Assembly: GCA_016215405.1 (NCBI GenBank)
Contig: JACRJQ010000006.1
Coordinates: forward strand, 1 to 64,000
Direction of reading: 5' to 3'
DNA: 64,000 bases
Origin: Candidatus Tayloriibacteriota bacterium
GTDB lineage: Bacteria; Patescibacteria; Paceibacteria; UBA9973; UBA6065
Made by a program: the position numbers and the translations under genes
Notes under the pieces: generated by a model
Told to the model about the DNA's origin: nothing
Databases searched by the model: none
Seen by the model: only the letters and a program-made list of their open reading frames with translations
Part shown: positions 32,610-40,725 of the stretch, piece by piece
Layout of the letters: each line of letters opens with the position of its first letter
Position numbering within the stretch: position 1 is the first letter of the stretch

Positions 32610-33404
32610 ATGCAACGGATAAAGAGCTTCGCGAGCGAGCTCGCTGTATTCGGGATAAAGGAGGCCAGGTCGGCGATATTCGCCGGATCCTTTTTCGCGC
32701 TCCTCTTCCTGTCGAACCATATCCCTCTCGGAGGGCTTCCCCGCTACGACTTCCTCTTCATCGCCGCGATAGCGATACAGGTCGTCCTCTATCTCGCGAA
32801 GCTCGAGACGAAGGACGAGATAAAGACGATATTCCTTTTCCATGTGATCGGCCTCGTCCTCGAGCTCTACAAGACCCACCCATCCATAGGGTCGTGGAGC
32901 TACCCCGAAGACGCGTTCCTAAAGATCGGCACGGTGCCTCTCTATAGCGGATTCATGTACGCCGCGATCGGAAGCTATATCGCTCAGGCATGGAAGATAT
33001 TCAGGCTCGAGCTCGTGAGCCCTCCGAGCTACGCGTGGAGCGTCGTCCTGTGCGCGACCATCTACGCGAATTTCTTTACGAACCATTTTCTCCCCGACGC
33101 GAGGCTCCTCCTCATCCCCGCCGTATTCATATTCTTCGGAAAGACCGACGTCAGATTCACGGCCAAAGACAAGGAGCGGTCTATGCCCCTCTCGCTCTCC
33201 TTCATCCTCATCGCCTTCTTCATCTGGATAGCGGAGAACGTCTCTACCTTCTACGGGGCGTGGCAGTATCCCGACCAGATCCACGCCTGGAGCGCGGTAT
33301 CGGCCCAAAAGATCACCTCGTGGTTCCTCATGGTCATAATCTCCTTCATCATCGTCGCGTATCTAAAGCACTTTAAGGCCGCGCATAAGCGCCCCGAGGC
33401 CTGA
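32610..33404 (+). CDS. DUF817 family integral membrane protein
   Basis: The protein has 264 residues with about eight hydrophobic spans and no signal peptide. The DUF817 signature YSGFMYAAIGSYIAQAW is present, with other conserved blocks (HPSIGSWSYPEDAF, NHFLPDARLLLIP, WIAENVSTFYGAWQYP). The biochemical role of the family is unknown. It is transcribed opposite to the flanking mre/mrd genes and is probably leaderless. Confidence 0.88.
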   Translation: MQRIKSFASELAVFGIKEARSAIFAGSFFALLFLSNHIPLGGLPRYDFLFIAAIAIQVVLYLAKLETKDEIKTIFLFHVIGLVLELYKTHPSIGSWSYPEDAFLKIGTVPLYSGFMYAAIGSYIAQAWKIFRLELVSPPSYAWSVVLCATIYANFFTNHFLPDARLLLIPAVFIFFGKTDVRFTAKDKERSMPLSLSFILIAFFIWIAENVSTFYGAWQYPDQIHAWSAVSAQKITSWFLMVIISFIIVAYLKHFKAAHKRPEA

Positions 33405-33452
33405 ACCTTTTGCCTCGCCTCAGCCCCGCCCATCCGCCCCTTCCTCGATAAC

Positions 33453-33486
33453 TAAAAATAGTTTCATGTATGATACTATTTTAGTC
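33453..33486. terminator. AT-rich inverted repeat overlapping the stop of the 175-residue gene
   Basis: An imperfect palindrome (CTAAAAATAGTTTCAT with ATGATACTATTTTAG) overlaps the TAA stop at 33481-33483. It could terminate the minus-strand transcript. Its core matches the 32-bp palindrome at 16799-16830. Confidence 0.55.
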
Positions 33487-34008
33487 GAATTTCCTATCCA
33501 GCTTACCTTTAGCAAGCCGCAGGATCGTGAGGGTTATATCAAGCAAGTACTTGACCGTAATGGGGTAACCTCCCGCCATCCGACCGTCATACACAGGCAA
33601 GGAATGATACTTTTCAATCTCGAACAATTGGACCACCTCGTCCTCTGTATGCGCACCTTTCTTATCCGCAACAATATGGATTAACTGCCGACGAGTGTAA
33701 GTTTCGCCACCAACATGACAGCGAAATTCATCTAAGTATTCATCTAAGGTCGCTGTTCTATAACTTGGCGGCATCACAGGCAGGGCTCTTACTTGAAAGT
33801 CCAGATTGATTCCGCACTCCTTGCTTAGTCTTTCCAAGAGTCCATTCCCTCTTCCCTTACAAAGCAATTTTCGGAGTTCAACAGAAAGGGGCTTTATATA
33901 CGATGCGTCGCCAGCCTGTATAAGCCCAAGGTAATGATCAAGATGAGCCAGAGATTCCCGAACTTCCTTTTTTATATCTTCGCTGGATATCCTCATAAGG
34001 GTTACCAC
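33481..34008 (-). CDS. AT-rich orphan protein inserted in the mre gene group
   Basis: The protein has 175 residues with no recognised domain. Segments such as LAHLDHYLGLIQAGDASYI, LIHIVADKKGAHTEDEVVQ and a Leu-rich C-terminus suggest a helical soluble protein. Base composition and codon choice are clearly more AT-rich than every neighbour, which suggests horizontal acquisition. Its start overlaps the mreD-like stop by 7 bases, so it is translated with the shape genes despite its foreign look. An AT-rich palindrome sits on its stop codon. Confidence 0.75.
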   Translation of the reverse strand: MVTLMRISSEDIKKEVRESLAHLDHYLGLIQAGDASYIKPLSVELRKLLCKGRGNGLLERLSKECGINLDFQVRALPVMPPSYRTATLDEYLDEFRCHVGGETYTRRQLIHIVADKKGAHTEDEVVQLFEIEKYHSLPVYDGRMAGGYPITVKYLLDITLTILRLAKGKLDRKFD

Positions 34009-34250
34009 ACCACCCTCTTTCTTATGGCATTCGCAACGATGAATATAGCGACAGCGTAGAGCGTTGCTGCATACGAGAAGCCATGGAATCCGAGAGCAGT
34101 GCCATAGACGGCGTCCATGACGATGCCGTACGCGAGCGCTTCATAGAACTTGCCTACGACGGAGACCGCGGCAAGGACGATAAGGGCCGTGAGCCACCAC
34201 GGGAAAAAAAGCATGGAGGCTATGATCGCGATATTGAAAGCTATCCTCAT
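34002..34250 (-). CDS. mreD: Short MreD-like membrane protein
   Basis: The protein has 82 residues with three hydrophobic segments (about 5-22, 23-45, 55-76). Canonical MreD has about 160 residues and five or six spans; here only a half-size protein is present in the mreD position after mreC. GKFYEALAYGIVMDAVYG resembles the conserved loop of MreD. The call rests mainly on position and topology. It overlaps the next gene by 7 bases. Confidence 0.6.
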   Translation of the reverse strand: MRIAFNIAIIASMLFFPWWLTALIVLAAVSVVGKFYEALAYGIVMDAVYGTALGFHGFSYAATLYAVAIFIVANAIRKRVVW

Positions 34251-34254
34251 GTGG

Positions 34255-35061
34255 TTAATCTACCCTCGTATCTATATCGACCTCGACGAACCGGATCTCG
34301 TTTATATTCGCAGGCGCCTTGAAGAGCATCGTCTGCAGCGAGTCCGACGAATCGACCATTATCTTCTCGACCACGCCGAACGTATGCGGCCTGATCTGGG
34401 GCAAGATGATCGGATCCCCTTCTTCGACGCCTATCTCGACCGGAAGCCGCGCGCTGAAATTGCCCGCTCCGCGCCCTACCGCCTGGATCTGGACTCCCGA
34501 TTTTCCGAGAAGGATCGGGATGATGCGGCCCGGCGCCGAAAAGAGGTCGACCTTCGACTGATGGGCATACGCCTCCGCGACGTCTCCGATGAGGATATCG
34601 CCTTCGGCATACACCTTGTCGCCGGCCTCTACGCCGTCGACGGACCCGATATCGATGATAAGGGTGTCGTAAGGAGACATCGGAGGGCGCGAGAGTATCA
34701 CCCCCAAGACGTCGTGACCCTCGCCCGTCCTTCCTAAGAGCGCCTTGAGGCTCTCGTTCTCGGTCCTCAGGTCGTTAAGCAAGAGGGCCGAGGCTTCGCG
34801 GGAGGCGATCTCGCGGCGCAGTCCGTCGTTCTCCTTTACGAGCGAATATTTCGAAGACGCCACCCTGGCCATATTCCCTATCCAGCCCGTAAACCCAGAT
34901 TCAGATTTCGCGAAGAGGCTCGTTATAGGCAAAAAGACGCTCGGATAGAAGCGCGGGAAGAAGTAATGGACGAGGAAAAGAACGACGAACAGGGCGACGA
35001 TCCCTAGGGTCGCGAGACGGCTCTTCTTCTCGCTTACGTTACTGCGCCTTAGGTAGGTCAT
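34255..35061 (-). CDS. mreC: Rod shape-determining protein MreC
   Basis: The protein has 268 residues: a short cytoplasmic tail, one membrane span (about 15-34), a coiled coil (about 65-110, ENDGLRREIASREASALL) and two beta-barrel subdomains (GVILSRPPMSPYDTLIIDIG, GDKVYAEGDILIGDV). It scaffolds the elongasome outside the membrane and activates PBP2. It overlaps mreB by 23 bases. Confidence 0.92.
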   Translation of the reverse strand: MTYLRRSNVSEKKSRLATLGIVALFVVLFLVHYFFPRFYPSVFLPITSLFAKSESGFTGWIGNMARVASSKYSLVKENDGLRREIASREASALLLNDLRTENESLKALLGRTGEGHDVLGVILSRPPMSPYDTLIIDIGSVDGVEAGDKVYAEGDILIGDVAEAYAHQSKVDLFSAPGRIIPILLGKSGVQIQAVGRGAGNFSARLPVEIGVEEGDPIILPQIRPHTFGVVEKIMVDSSDSLQTMLFKAPANINEIRFVEVDIDTRVD

Positions 35062-36106
35062 CTTCGTTTTGTATGAGGACGTCCTGGAATTTCTCGAGGT
35101 CTTCGAGGATGATGCCCGTTCCGCGCGCGACCGCCGTGAGAGGGTCGTCGGCGATATGGACAGGTATCTTCACGAAATCCTCGATGAGCTTGTCGAGCCC
35201 GCGGATGAGAGCGCCGCCGCCCACGAGATATATGCCGCGATGCATCACGTCCGCGAGGATCTCCGGAGGAGTAGTCTCGAGGACCTCCTTTACGGAATCG
35301 ACGAGATTGTCTATCGATTGGGAGACGGCCTCGCGGATATCAGCATCGGTTATGACGACCTCTCGCGGAAGGCCGGTGACGAGGTCTCGCCCGCGAATCG
35401 CCGCCTCGTGAGGCATGTTGTCTGGAACTACGACGCCTATGGCGATCTTCACGTCTTCGGCGGTCTTCTCGCCTATGAGTATCTTGAACTCGTTCCTTAT
35501 GTAGGAGATTATGTCGTTATTGAGCTTGTCGCCGGCGATCTTGAGAGACTTCGAGCGCACCACTCCGCCGAGCGAGATGACCGCGATGTCCGACGTGCCT
35601 CCGCCGATGTCGATCACCATGTTCCCCGCAGGCTCGTGGATCGGGAGCTTTATCCCTATCGCCGCGGCCATAGGCTGCTCGACGATATGGACCTCCCGCG
35701 CGCCCGCGTTCTTTGTAGCGTCGCGCACGGCGCGCGCTTCTACGTTCGTGACGCCGGACGGGATGCCGACGATGACGCGAGGGCCGAAAAACTTCTTCTT
35801 CGTCTCTTTCTGGGACTTGTTCATGAGATAGACCATCATCTCCTCCGCGACCTCGAAGTCTGAGATGACGCCGTCGACGAGAGGCCTCACGGCAGAGATG
35901 TGGGCAGGAGTCCTGCCGAGCATGTCCTTCGCCTGGCCGCCCACGGCCACGACGCGGCCGGTCTTTTGGTTGACGGCCACCACCGACGGCTCGTTGATGA
36001 CGATTCCCTGCCCCTTTACGTATACAAGCGTGTTAGCCGTCCCGAGATCGATGCCGATATCGTGGGAGAAAGCCGTATAGAGCCTGTCTAGAAATCCTTT
36101 TGCCAT
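35039..36106 (-). CDS. mreB: Rod shape-determining protein MreB (copy 1)
   Basis: This 355-residue actin-like ATPase has phosphate-1 (IGIDLGTANTLVYVKG), phosphate-2 (MVIDIGGGTSDIAVISLGG) and adenosine (IYLVGGGALIRGLDKL) motifs. It polymerises under the membrane and positions cell-wall synthesis. It lies in the standard order mreB-mreC-mreD and follows proS by 4 bases. A second, more divergent MreB is encoded at 41610-42623. Confidence 0.97.
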   Translation of the reverse strand: MAKGFLDRLYTAFSHDIGIDLGTANTLVYVKGQGIVINEPSVVAVNQKTGRVVAVGGQAKDMLGRTPAHISAVRPLVDGVISDFEVAEEMMVYLMNKSQKETKKKFFGPRVIVGIPSGVTNVEARAVRDATKNAGAREVHIVEQPMAAAIGIKLPIHEPAGNMVIDIGGGTSDIAVISLGGVVRSKSLKIAGDKLNNDIISYIRNEFKILIGEKTAEDVKIAIGVVVPDNMPHEAAIRGRDLVTGLPREVVITDADIREAVSQSIDNLVDSVKEVLETTPPEILADVMHRGIYLVGGGALIRGLDKLIEDFVKIPVHIADDPLTAVARGTGIILEDLEKFQDVLIQNEDDLPKAQ

Positions 36107-36110
36107 ATGG

Positions 36111-37367
36111 TTATCTCATCAATCTATTCTTCAATTCTTCTTTTGTCACCATAGACACGGCGCCCGTTTTGCGCTCCTTTAATTCGAGCGCGCCTCCCAT
36201 AGCTAGGGTCTTGTCGGATATGACCGCGCGCAGAGGGATGCCGATGAGATCGGAATCGGCGAACTTCTCTCCGGGGCGAAGGTCGCGATCGTCGAAGAGG
36301 ACCTCGACCCCGAGCTTCGAGAGCTCGCTGTAAAGGTCGACAGCCGCCTTCTCCGCATCGCTTCCCGGCTTGCCGAGAGAGACGAGGTGAAGCCTGAAAG
36401 GCGCGACCTCCTCGGGCCAGACTATGCCGTTCGCGTCGGAGAGGGTCTCGACGATGGTTCCCATGACGCGGCCGGGGCCGATGCCGTAGGAGCCCATGAT
36501 GACGGGCTTCTTGGTCCCGTCTTCGGAGACGAAGCAGAGCTCGTAGGCGTCCGAGAACTTCGTGCCGAGGCTGAATATGTTACCGACCTCGACGGCCTTC
36601 TTCTCTACGAGGTCCTCGCGCTTTACCCCGAGGTCTTTGAGCACCTCGTCGGTAAGCACCTCCTTGTTCACGGCGATCTTCTTTCCCTCGTGCACGTAGA
36701 CGAGGTCTTCGCCCGCGTCGGTAACGGTCTGGAATTCGTGAGAGTATTTCGAGAAGCTGCCGCCCGAAGCGAACGTCACGTAGGTCCTCTCTCCGAGGCC
36801 GAGCCTCTGGAATATCTTCACATACGCCTGTTTCGCCTTTTCGTAGAACACGTCGTGCTCCTTTTGGTCCTTCGAGAACGAATAGAGATCCTTCATGATG
36901 AATTCGCGGCTACGCATGATGCCGGACTTCGCCCTCTCTTCGTTCCGGAACTTGGTCTGGAACTGATACGCGTACCTCGGCAAGTCGCGATACGAGTGGA
37001 TGTAATCGCGCATGAGATTCGTGACAGGCTCTTCGTGAGTGATGCCGAGACCGACTTGGCTTCCGTTCTTAAGCTCGCTCTTAAACCAGATGTCTAGAAC
37101 GCTTTCCGACCAGCGCCCGGTCTTCTCCCAGACCTTTTTGTCCTGAAGGGCCGTGAGGAATATCTCCTGGCCGCCGATCGCGTCCATCTCCTCGCGTATG
37201 ACGCGGATGATGTTGTTCATGACGCGCAGGCCAAGGGGCATATAGGCGTACACGCCGGCCATCTCTTTGTAGATATATCCTGCGCGGATCAAAAGCTGCG
37301 CGTTCTTCGCGACTTCGTCCTTCGGCGCTTCTTTTCGGGTCTTGGTGAAGAGTTGGCTTTGGCGCAT
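36111..37367 (-). CDS. proS: Prolyl-tRNA synthetase, short form
   Basis: The protein has 418 residues, against about 570 for typical bacterial ProRS. The class II core is complete (motif 2 FRNEERAKSGIMRSREFIMKD, motif 3 SYGIGPGRVMGT), followed by an anticodon-binding domain (LHLVSLGKPG...VLFDDRD). The editing insertion (INS) that normally lies between motifs 2 and 3 is missing, so mischarged Ala-tRNA-Pro would need correction in trans. Short forms occur in alphaproteobacteria and CPR bacteria. Confidence 0.95.
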   Translation of the reverse strand: MRQSQLFTKTRKEAPKDEVAKNAQLLIRAGYIYKEMAGVYAYMPLGLRVMNNIIRVIREEMDAIGGQEIFLTALQDKKVWEKTGRWSESVLDIWFKSELKNGSQVGLGITHEEPVTNLMRDYIHSYRDLPRYAYQFQTKFRNEERAKSGIMRSREFIMKDLYSFSKDQKEHDVFYEKAKQAYVKIFQRLGLGERTYVTFASGGSFSKYSHEFQTVTDAGEDLVYVHEGKKIAVNKEVLTDEVLKDLGVKREDLVEKKAVEVGNIFSLGTKFSDAYELCFVSEDGTKKPVIMGSYGIGPGRVMGTIVETLSDANGIVWPEEVAPFRLHLVSLGKPGSDAEKAAVDLYSELSKLGVEVLFDDRDLRPGEKFADSDLIGIPLRAVISDKTLAMGGALELKERKTGAVSMVTKEELKNRLMR

Positions 37368-37433
37368 AGAAATAAAGAGGTTTGGGCTCTAATGCGCCAA
37401 TAATAGCCTATATTTAAGCCGTTAGTAAGTACC

Positions 37434-37463
37434 TTGACTTTCGTGCTATTTTCGTGCTATAAT
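37434..37463 (+). promoter_or_regulatory. Promoter with 11-bp tandem repeat
   Basis: TTGACT and TATAAT are 18 bases apart. The spacer and -10 contain two adjacent exact copies of TTTCGTGCTAT (37439-37449, 37450-37460), placed on the same helix face, as for an operator. Confidence 0.65.
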
Positions 37464-37527
37464 ATAAAAGTAAACGATAGAGGAGCATCCCGCTTCCCAA
37501 TCGTCGCACCCCGACAAAGGCACACAC

Positions 37528-38187
37528 GTGTCAAAAAGAGAAAAAATCATCTCGGAGCTCATGTTCTGGCTCCAGATGCTTGTTATCGTCGCTTTCTTCA
37601 TTCCCTACCAAGTGAGCAGGATGCTTCACGAGACTGACGGCATGATCATCACGTCGTTTCTTCTCGTAGACATCTACTGCGCCTTCATGCTAAGCCTCGC
37701 GTGGAACGCCTACAAAGCGAACCCGACGAGAATAGCACGGCAGATGGTCGCGACATGGATCCTCGGCGTCGTCCTCTACACCCTCTTCACGCTCACCTTC
37801 GCGTTCAACGCTTGCAAGCTGTGGAACCCGAACGACAACGTGAACGCCGTCAACGCGGCAATAGGAGTGATGGGGGCCCTTGCCCTGGTCCGCGCGAAAG
37901 CCTTGCCCTGGAGCCACCCGGACGTGCGGATGAACCTCGCGATCTCGTTTAGGGTGATACCTCAGACGATGCTCGCGCTCAACATCTTCGCTTCCCAAAG
38001 CTCAAAAGGCGTAGCCACAGAGTTCGTAATCTCCTTCCATGCGCTCATCGCGCTGCGGATCGCAGGGATACTCTACGCCATCAAGGAGCACGGAACGGAC
38101 CGCAATCGCCGATGCATGCTCATCTCCGAGTCGCTCGGATGGGCGAGCTGGTGCCTTGTGACGGCCGCTTGGCTGGTTCACCGTTGA
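37528..38187 (+). CDS. Multi-pass membrane orphan protein (219 aa)
   Basis: The protein has 219 residues from a GTG start, with about six hydrophobic spans and a basic N-terminus (MSKREK). No family was recognised. Visible segments are LMFWLQMLVIVAFFIPYQVSRML and HALIALRIAGILYAIKEHG. The gene has its own repeat-bearing promoter, a 60-70 base leader and a strong terminator, like several small orphan genes nearby. Its substrate or partner is unknown. Confidence 0.78.
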   Translation: MSKREKIISELMFWLQMLVIVAFFIPYQVSRMLHETDGMIITSFLLVDIYCAFMLSLAWNAYKANPTRIARQMVATWILGVVLYTLFTLTFAFNACKLWNPNDNVNAVNAAIGVMGALALVRAKALPWSHPDVRMNLAISFRVIPQTMLALNIFASQSSKGVATEFVISFHALIALRIAGILYAIKEHGTDRNRRCMLISESLGWASWCLVTAAWLVHR

Positions 38188-38204
38188 AAACGACAAAGAA
38201 CTTC

Positions 38205-38243
38205 GAGGGCCGGATGTCGCGCAAGCGACATCCGGCCCTTTTT
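38205..38243 (+). terminator. Terminator after the 219-residue gene
   Basis: The long stem GGGCCGGATGTCGC/GCGACATCCGGCCC is followed by TTTTT. Confidence 0.92.
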
Positions 38244-38251
38244 CATTCCTG

Positions 38252-38280
38252 TTGACGCGATCCGAGATCCAGGGTAAAAA
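38252..38280 (+). promoter_or_regulatory. Promoter of the 109-residue gene
   Basis: TTGACG and TAAAAA are 17 bases apart. The leader is C/T-rich without a Shine-Dalgarno. Confidence 0.5.
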
Positions 38281-38309
38281 TCAACCTGAACTCCAACCTC
38301 CTTACCGCT

Positions 38310-38639
38310 ATGCCCGATACTCCTGCCTCCCCATCGCCCTCGCTCCTCGATTCCTTGTGGAATCTCGTCAAATTTTTCGTGTTCCCCATCCTCGCCTTCA
38401 TCTGGGCGAAACGATGCAAGGAATACGGATCGACGAGAGCTCCGACCTTCGTCGCCATCGGCGTCTTGGGATCGGTCTCCATCGCCGCCTTGGCCTATCT
38501 CCCCGTGCACGCCCTCCGCTATGAAAGCGACGCGGCGGTCTACGGAGAGATCGCCGCCTTGGCGACGTATCTCTTCCTCCTCGTCCGATGCGTCCTCAAC
38601 ATCTCGGACGTCATGAGCAAAGAGAAAGCCCGCGCTTGA
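38310..38639 (+). CDS. Small membrane orphan protein (109 aa)
   Basis: The protein has 109 residues with a Pro/Ser-rich start and three hydrophobic spans (about 18-34, 45-64, 78-97), ending in a basic tail (SKEKARA). No family was recognised. It follows the 219-residue membrane protein but has a separate promoter and terminator. The two may have related envelope roles, but this is only positional. Confidence 0.72.
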   Translation: MPDTPASPSPSLLDSLWNLVKFFVFPILAFIWAKRCKEYGSTRAPTFVAIGVLGSVSIAALAYLPVHALRYESDAAVYGEIAALATYLFLLVRCVLNISDVMSKEKARA

Positions 38640-38663
38640 TCGCAGGCTTGCCCTTCCCTTTCC

Positions 38664-38692
38664 GCCGCGCCTCTCTCGGGCGCGGCTTTTTT
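38664..38692 (+). terminator. Terminator after the 109-residue gene
   Basis: The stem GCCGCGCC/GGGCGCGGC is followed by TTTTTT. It abuts the convergent rseP stop. Confidence 0.85.
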
Positions 38693-39788
38693 ATACGAGC
38701 TTTACGATGTCTTTGTAGGTCACGAAGAGCATGAAGAGGATGAGTATGCAGAAGCCGATCGCGTTCATCGTGTTCGCGACCTTAGGAGAGATCGCCTTGC
38801 GGCGCACCGCTTCGATCGCGACGAAGAGTATCCTGCCGCCGTCGAGCGCCGGGAACGGCACCAGATTCAAGACGGCGAGGTTTAGCGATATGAACGCGGT
38901 AAAGGAAAGGAGGTATACGAAGCCGAGCTCTCCGGCGTCGCCAACGAGCCTCGCTATGCCCACGGGGCCCGAGACTTGAGAGAGGTCGCCGTTGCCCATG
39001 ACAGCGTCCGCGATGAGCGTGTATATGCCCCCGACTATCCCGAGGAACATCCTGCCGGTGAGCTTGGCACCCTCCCAGAGCGCCTCGTGCGCAGGAAGCT
39101 TTACCGACCCTACGAGGTCCATCGATATGCCGATCGCGTATTTGTCGCCGAGGACGCCCTGCTCCGGCACGACTTCGACGTATGCGGTCTCGGTGAGGCG
39201 ATCGACCTCGAACGCGACAGGCTCGCCCGACGAGCCGGCTATCGCCTCTTGGATGGATTCGACGGAAGACGCCGTGGTCGTCGCGCCCGAAGCGGCCTTA
39301 AACGACCGTATCTGATCGCCTTGCGCGATCCCCGCCTTCTCGGCAGGAGACCCTGGCAGGGCGTCGAGGACTATGACCCGGCTATCCTTTATATAGGAGG
39401 CGTTCGATTCGGACACCGACGTGGTCATGCCCGACATATACGCGATCGAGAACAAAAGCCAAGCGAACACGACGTTCATAGCGACGCCCGAAGCGAGGAT
39501 GACGACCTGTATCCAGCGAGGCTTGTTAACGAAGCTTCGCGAGCTGTCGTGTCCCTTTATCGAGTCGTCGTCGGGGGTCTCTCCGAATATCTTTACGAAT
39601 CCGCCGAACGGTATCCAGTTGAGCGAATATACCGTCTCGCCGATTTTCTTTCCCCACGCGCGCGGAGGAAAGCCGAGCCCGAACTCGTCGACGCGGACGC
39701 CGGACCTCTTCGCGGCATAAAAATGGCCGAACTCGTGAACGAGCACGAGCACCGCCAATACGGCCAGGAATAGTATGACTGTTATCAA
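38691..39788 (-). CDS. rseP: Site-2 intramembrane metalloprotease (RseP/M50B)
   Basis: The protein has 365 residues from a TTG start. The zinc motif HEFGH (18-22) lies in the first span, a PDZ domain is at about 135-200 (ALPGSPAEKAGIAQGDQI), and the second catalytic motif PFPALDGGRI is in a C-terminal span. It cleaves membrane-anchored anti-sigma factors or leftover signal peptides in the bilayer. It starts 10 bases after frr ends and is probably in one operon with it. Confidence 0.94.
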   Translation of the reverse strand: MITVILFLAVLAVLVLVHEFGHFYAAKRSGVRVDEFGLGFPPRAWGKKIGETVYSLNWIPFGGFVKIFGETPDDDSIKGHDSSRSFVNKPRWIQVVILASGVAMNVVFAWLLFSIAYMSGMTTSVSESNASYIKDSRVIVLDALPGSPAEKAGIAQGDQIRSFKAASGATTTASSVESIQEAIAGSSGEPVAFEVDRLTETAYVEVVPEQGVLGDKYAIGISMDLVGSVKLPAHEALWEGAKLTGRMFLGIVGGIYTLIADAVMGNGDLSQVSGPVGIARLVGDAGELGFVYLLSFTAFISLNLAVLNLVPFPALDGGRILFVAIEAVRRKAISPKVANTMNAIGFCILILFMLFVTYKDIVKLV

Positions 39789-39798
39789 GTTATGATCG

Positions 39799-40350
39799 TT
39801 AGCTCAATATCTCTTTCTCCTTTTTGTCCATCGCGTCGGAAAGCCTCTTTACGCAGTCGTCGACGAGCTTCTGAGCGTCGGCCTTGAATCGGAACTTCTC
39901 ATCCTCTCCCATGCCGCCCTCTTTTTCCTTGGCGTCGATGTCGGAATTGACCGCATCTCGATGCTTTCGGACCTGTATCTTCGCCTGCTCGAGCTTCTCC
40001 TTGGCCATCTTGACGATCTCCTTTCGGCGCTCGGAGGTGAGCTCAGGGAACGAAACCCTGACGCCCTTGTCGTCCACGGCGACCGAGACGCCGAGATTCG
40101 CTACGGTTATCGATTTCTCGATCGATTTCACGAGGGCCTGGTCCCATGGCGTGATGCGGATGGTGCGCGGATCCTCGTTGGTCATCGAGGCGACGCCCGA
40201 GATCGGCATGTCAGAGCCGTACGCCTCTACGCGGACGCTGTCGAGGATCGAAGGGTTCGCCCTATTGGTTCTTATCGCGCCAAGCTCCTTTTGGAGCCAG
40301 CTTTCCGTCGCGGAGAGGTCGGTCTTAAGCTTGGTGAAATTGTATTGCAT
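39799..40350 (-). CDS. frr: Ribosome recycling factor
   Basis: From the ATG at 40350 the protein has 183 residues, the normal size; an upstream ATG would add 20 residues that run through the promoter. Conserved segments are LGAIRTNRANPSILDSV, SMTNEDPRTIRITPWD and EKLEQAKIQVRKHRD. With EF-G it splits post-termination ribosomes. TATTAT ends six bases before the ATG, so the mRNA is probably leaderless. Confidence 0.96.
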   Translation of the reverse strand: MQYNFTKLKTDLSATESWLQKELGAIRTNRANPSILDSVRVEAYGSDMPISGVASMTNEDPRTIRITPWDQALVKSIEKSITVANLGVSVAVDDKGVRVSFPELTSERRKEIVKMAKEKLEQAKIQVRKHRDAVNSDIDAKEKEGGMGEDEKFRFKADAQKLVDDCVKRLSDAMDKKEKEILS

Positions 40351-40356
40351 ATGCCG

Positions 40357-40362
40357 ATAATA
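40357..40362 (-). promoter_or_regulatory. -10 box of frr, six bases from the ATG
   Basis: TATTAT on the minus strand, with six bases (CGGCAT) before the start codon. Confidence 0.55.
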
Positions 40363-40725
40363 TAGCACAAACAGGCACAGGCTTCGAAACAAAACCCTCG
40401 CTTGCGCCACGCCACCCCGTGTTCATCTTTAGTCCTTTCCTTTGTCGGGAACGGGTATTCGCGATGGACGCGGATCCCTTCAACTCCCGCCGTCGCGGTC
40501 CGTTAATGCCGCCAAAGGAATAGACGGAGGGTTAGGAGAAGAAAGAGAAGAGCCCCGGTTCGCTTCGCGAACCGGGGCTTTCTTCTTCCTCTTCAATACC
40601 CCGCCGAATCCGCATCTTCGAGGGCGCCTGCGACTTCGAGCGAAGAAAATGCGGACCGGCTAAAAGAAAAAGACTTGATCCTGGGTTCTGCTCGGAGACT
40701 CGCAGCCCGGGATGGGAGAAGAGAT
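40363..40725. other. Intergenic region with an orphan plus-strand terminator
   Basis: No convincing long gene is present on either strand. On the plus strand a strong terminator (40551-40590) has no annotated gene before it. The only ORF ahead of it is a 19-codon frame starting near 40464 (MDADPFNSRRRGPLMPPKE). A small RNA or micropeptide is possible. Confidence 0.4.
40551..40590 (+). terminator. Orphan terminator
   Basis: The perfect stem AGCCCCGGTTCGC/GCGAACCGGGGCT with a 3-base loop is followed by TTCTTCTTCC. Confidence 0.8.

Noticed and set aside
40442..40663. 73-codon plus-strand frame
   Set aside because: It crosses the perfect terminator hairpin at 40551-40590 and has no homologous features.
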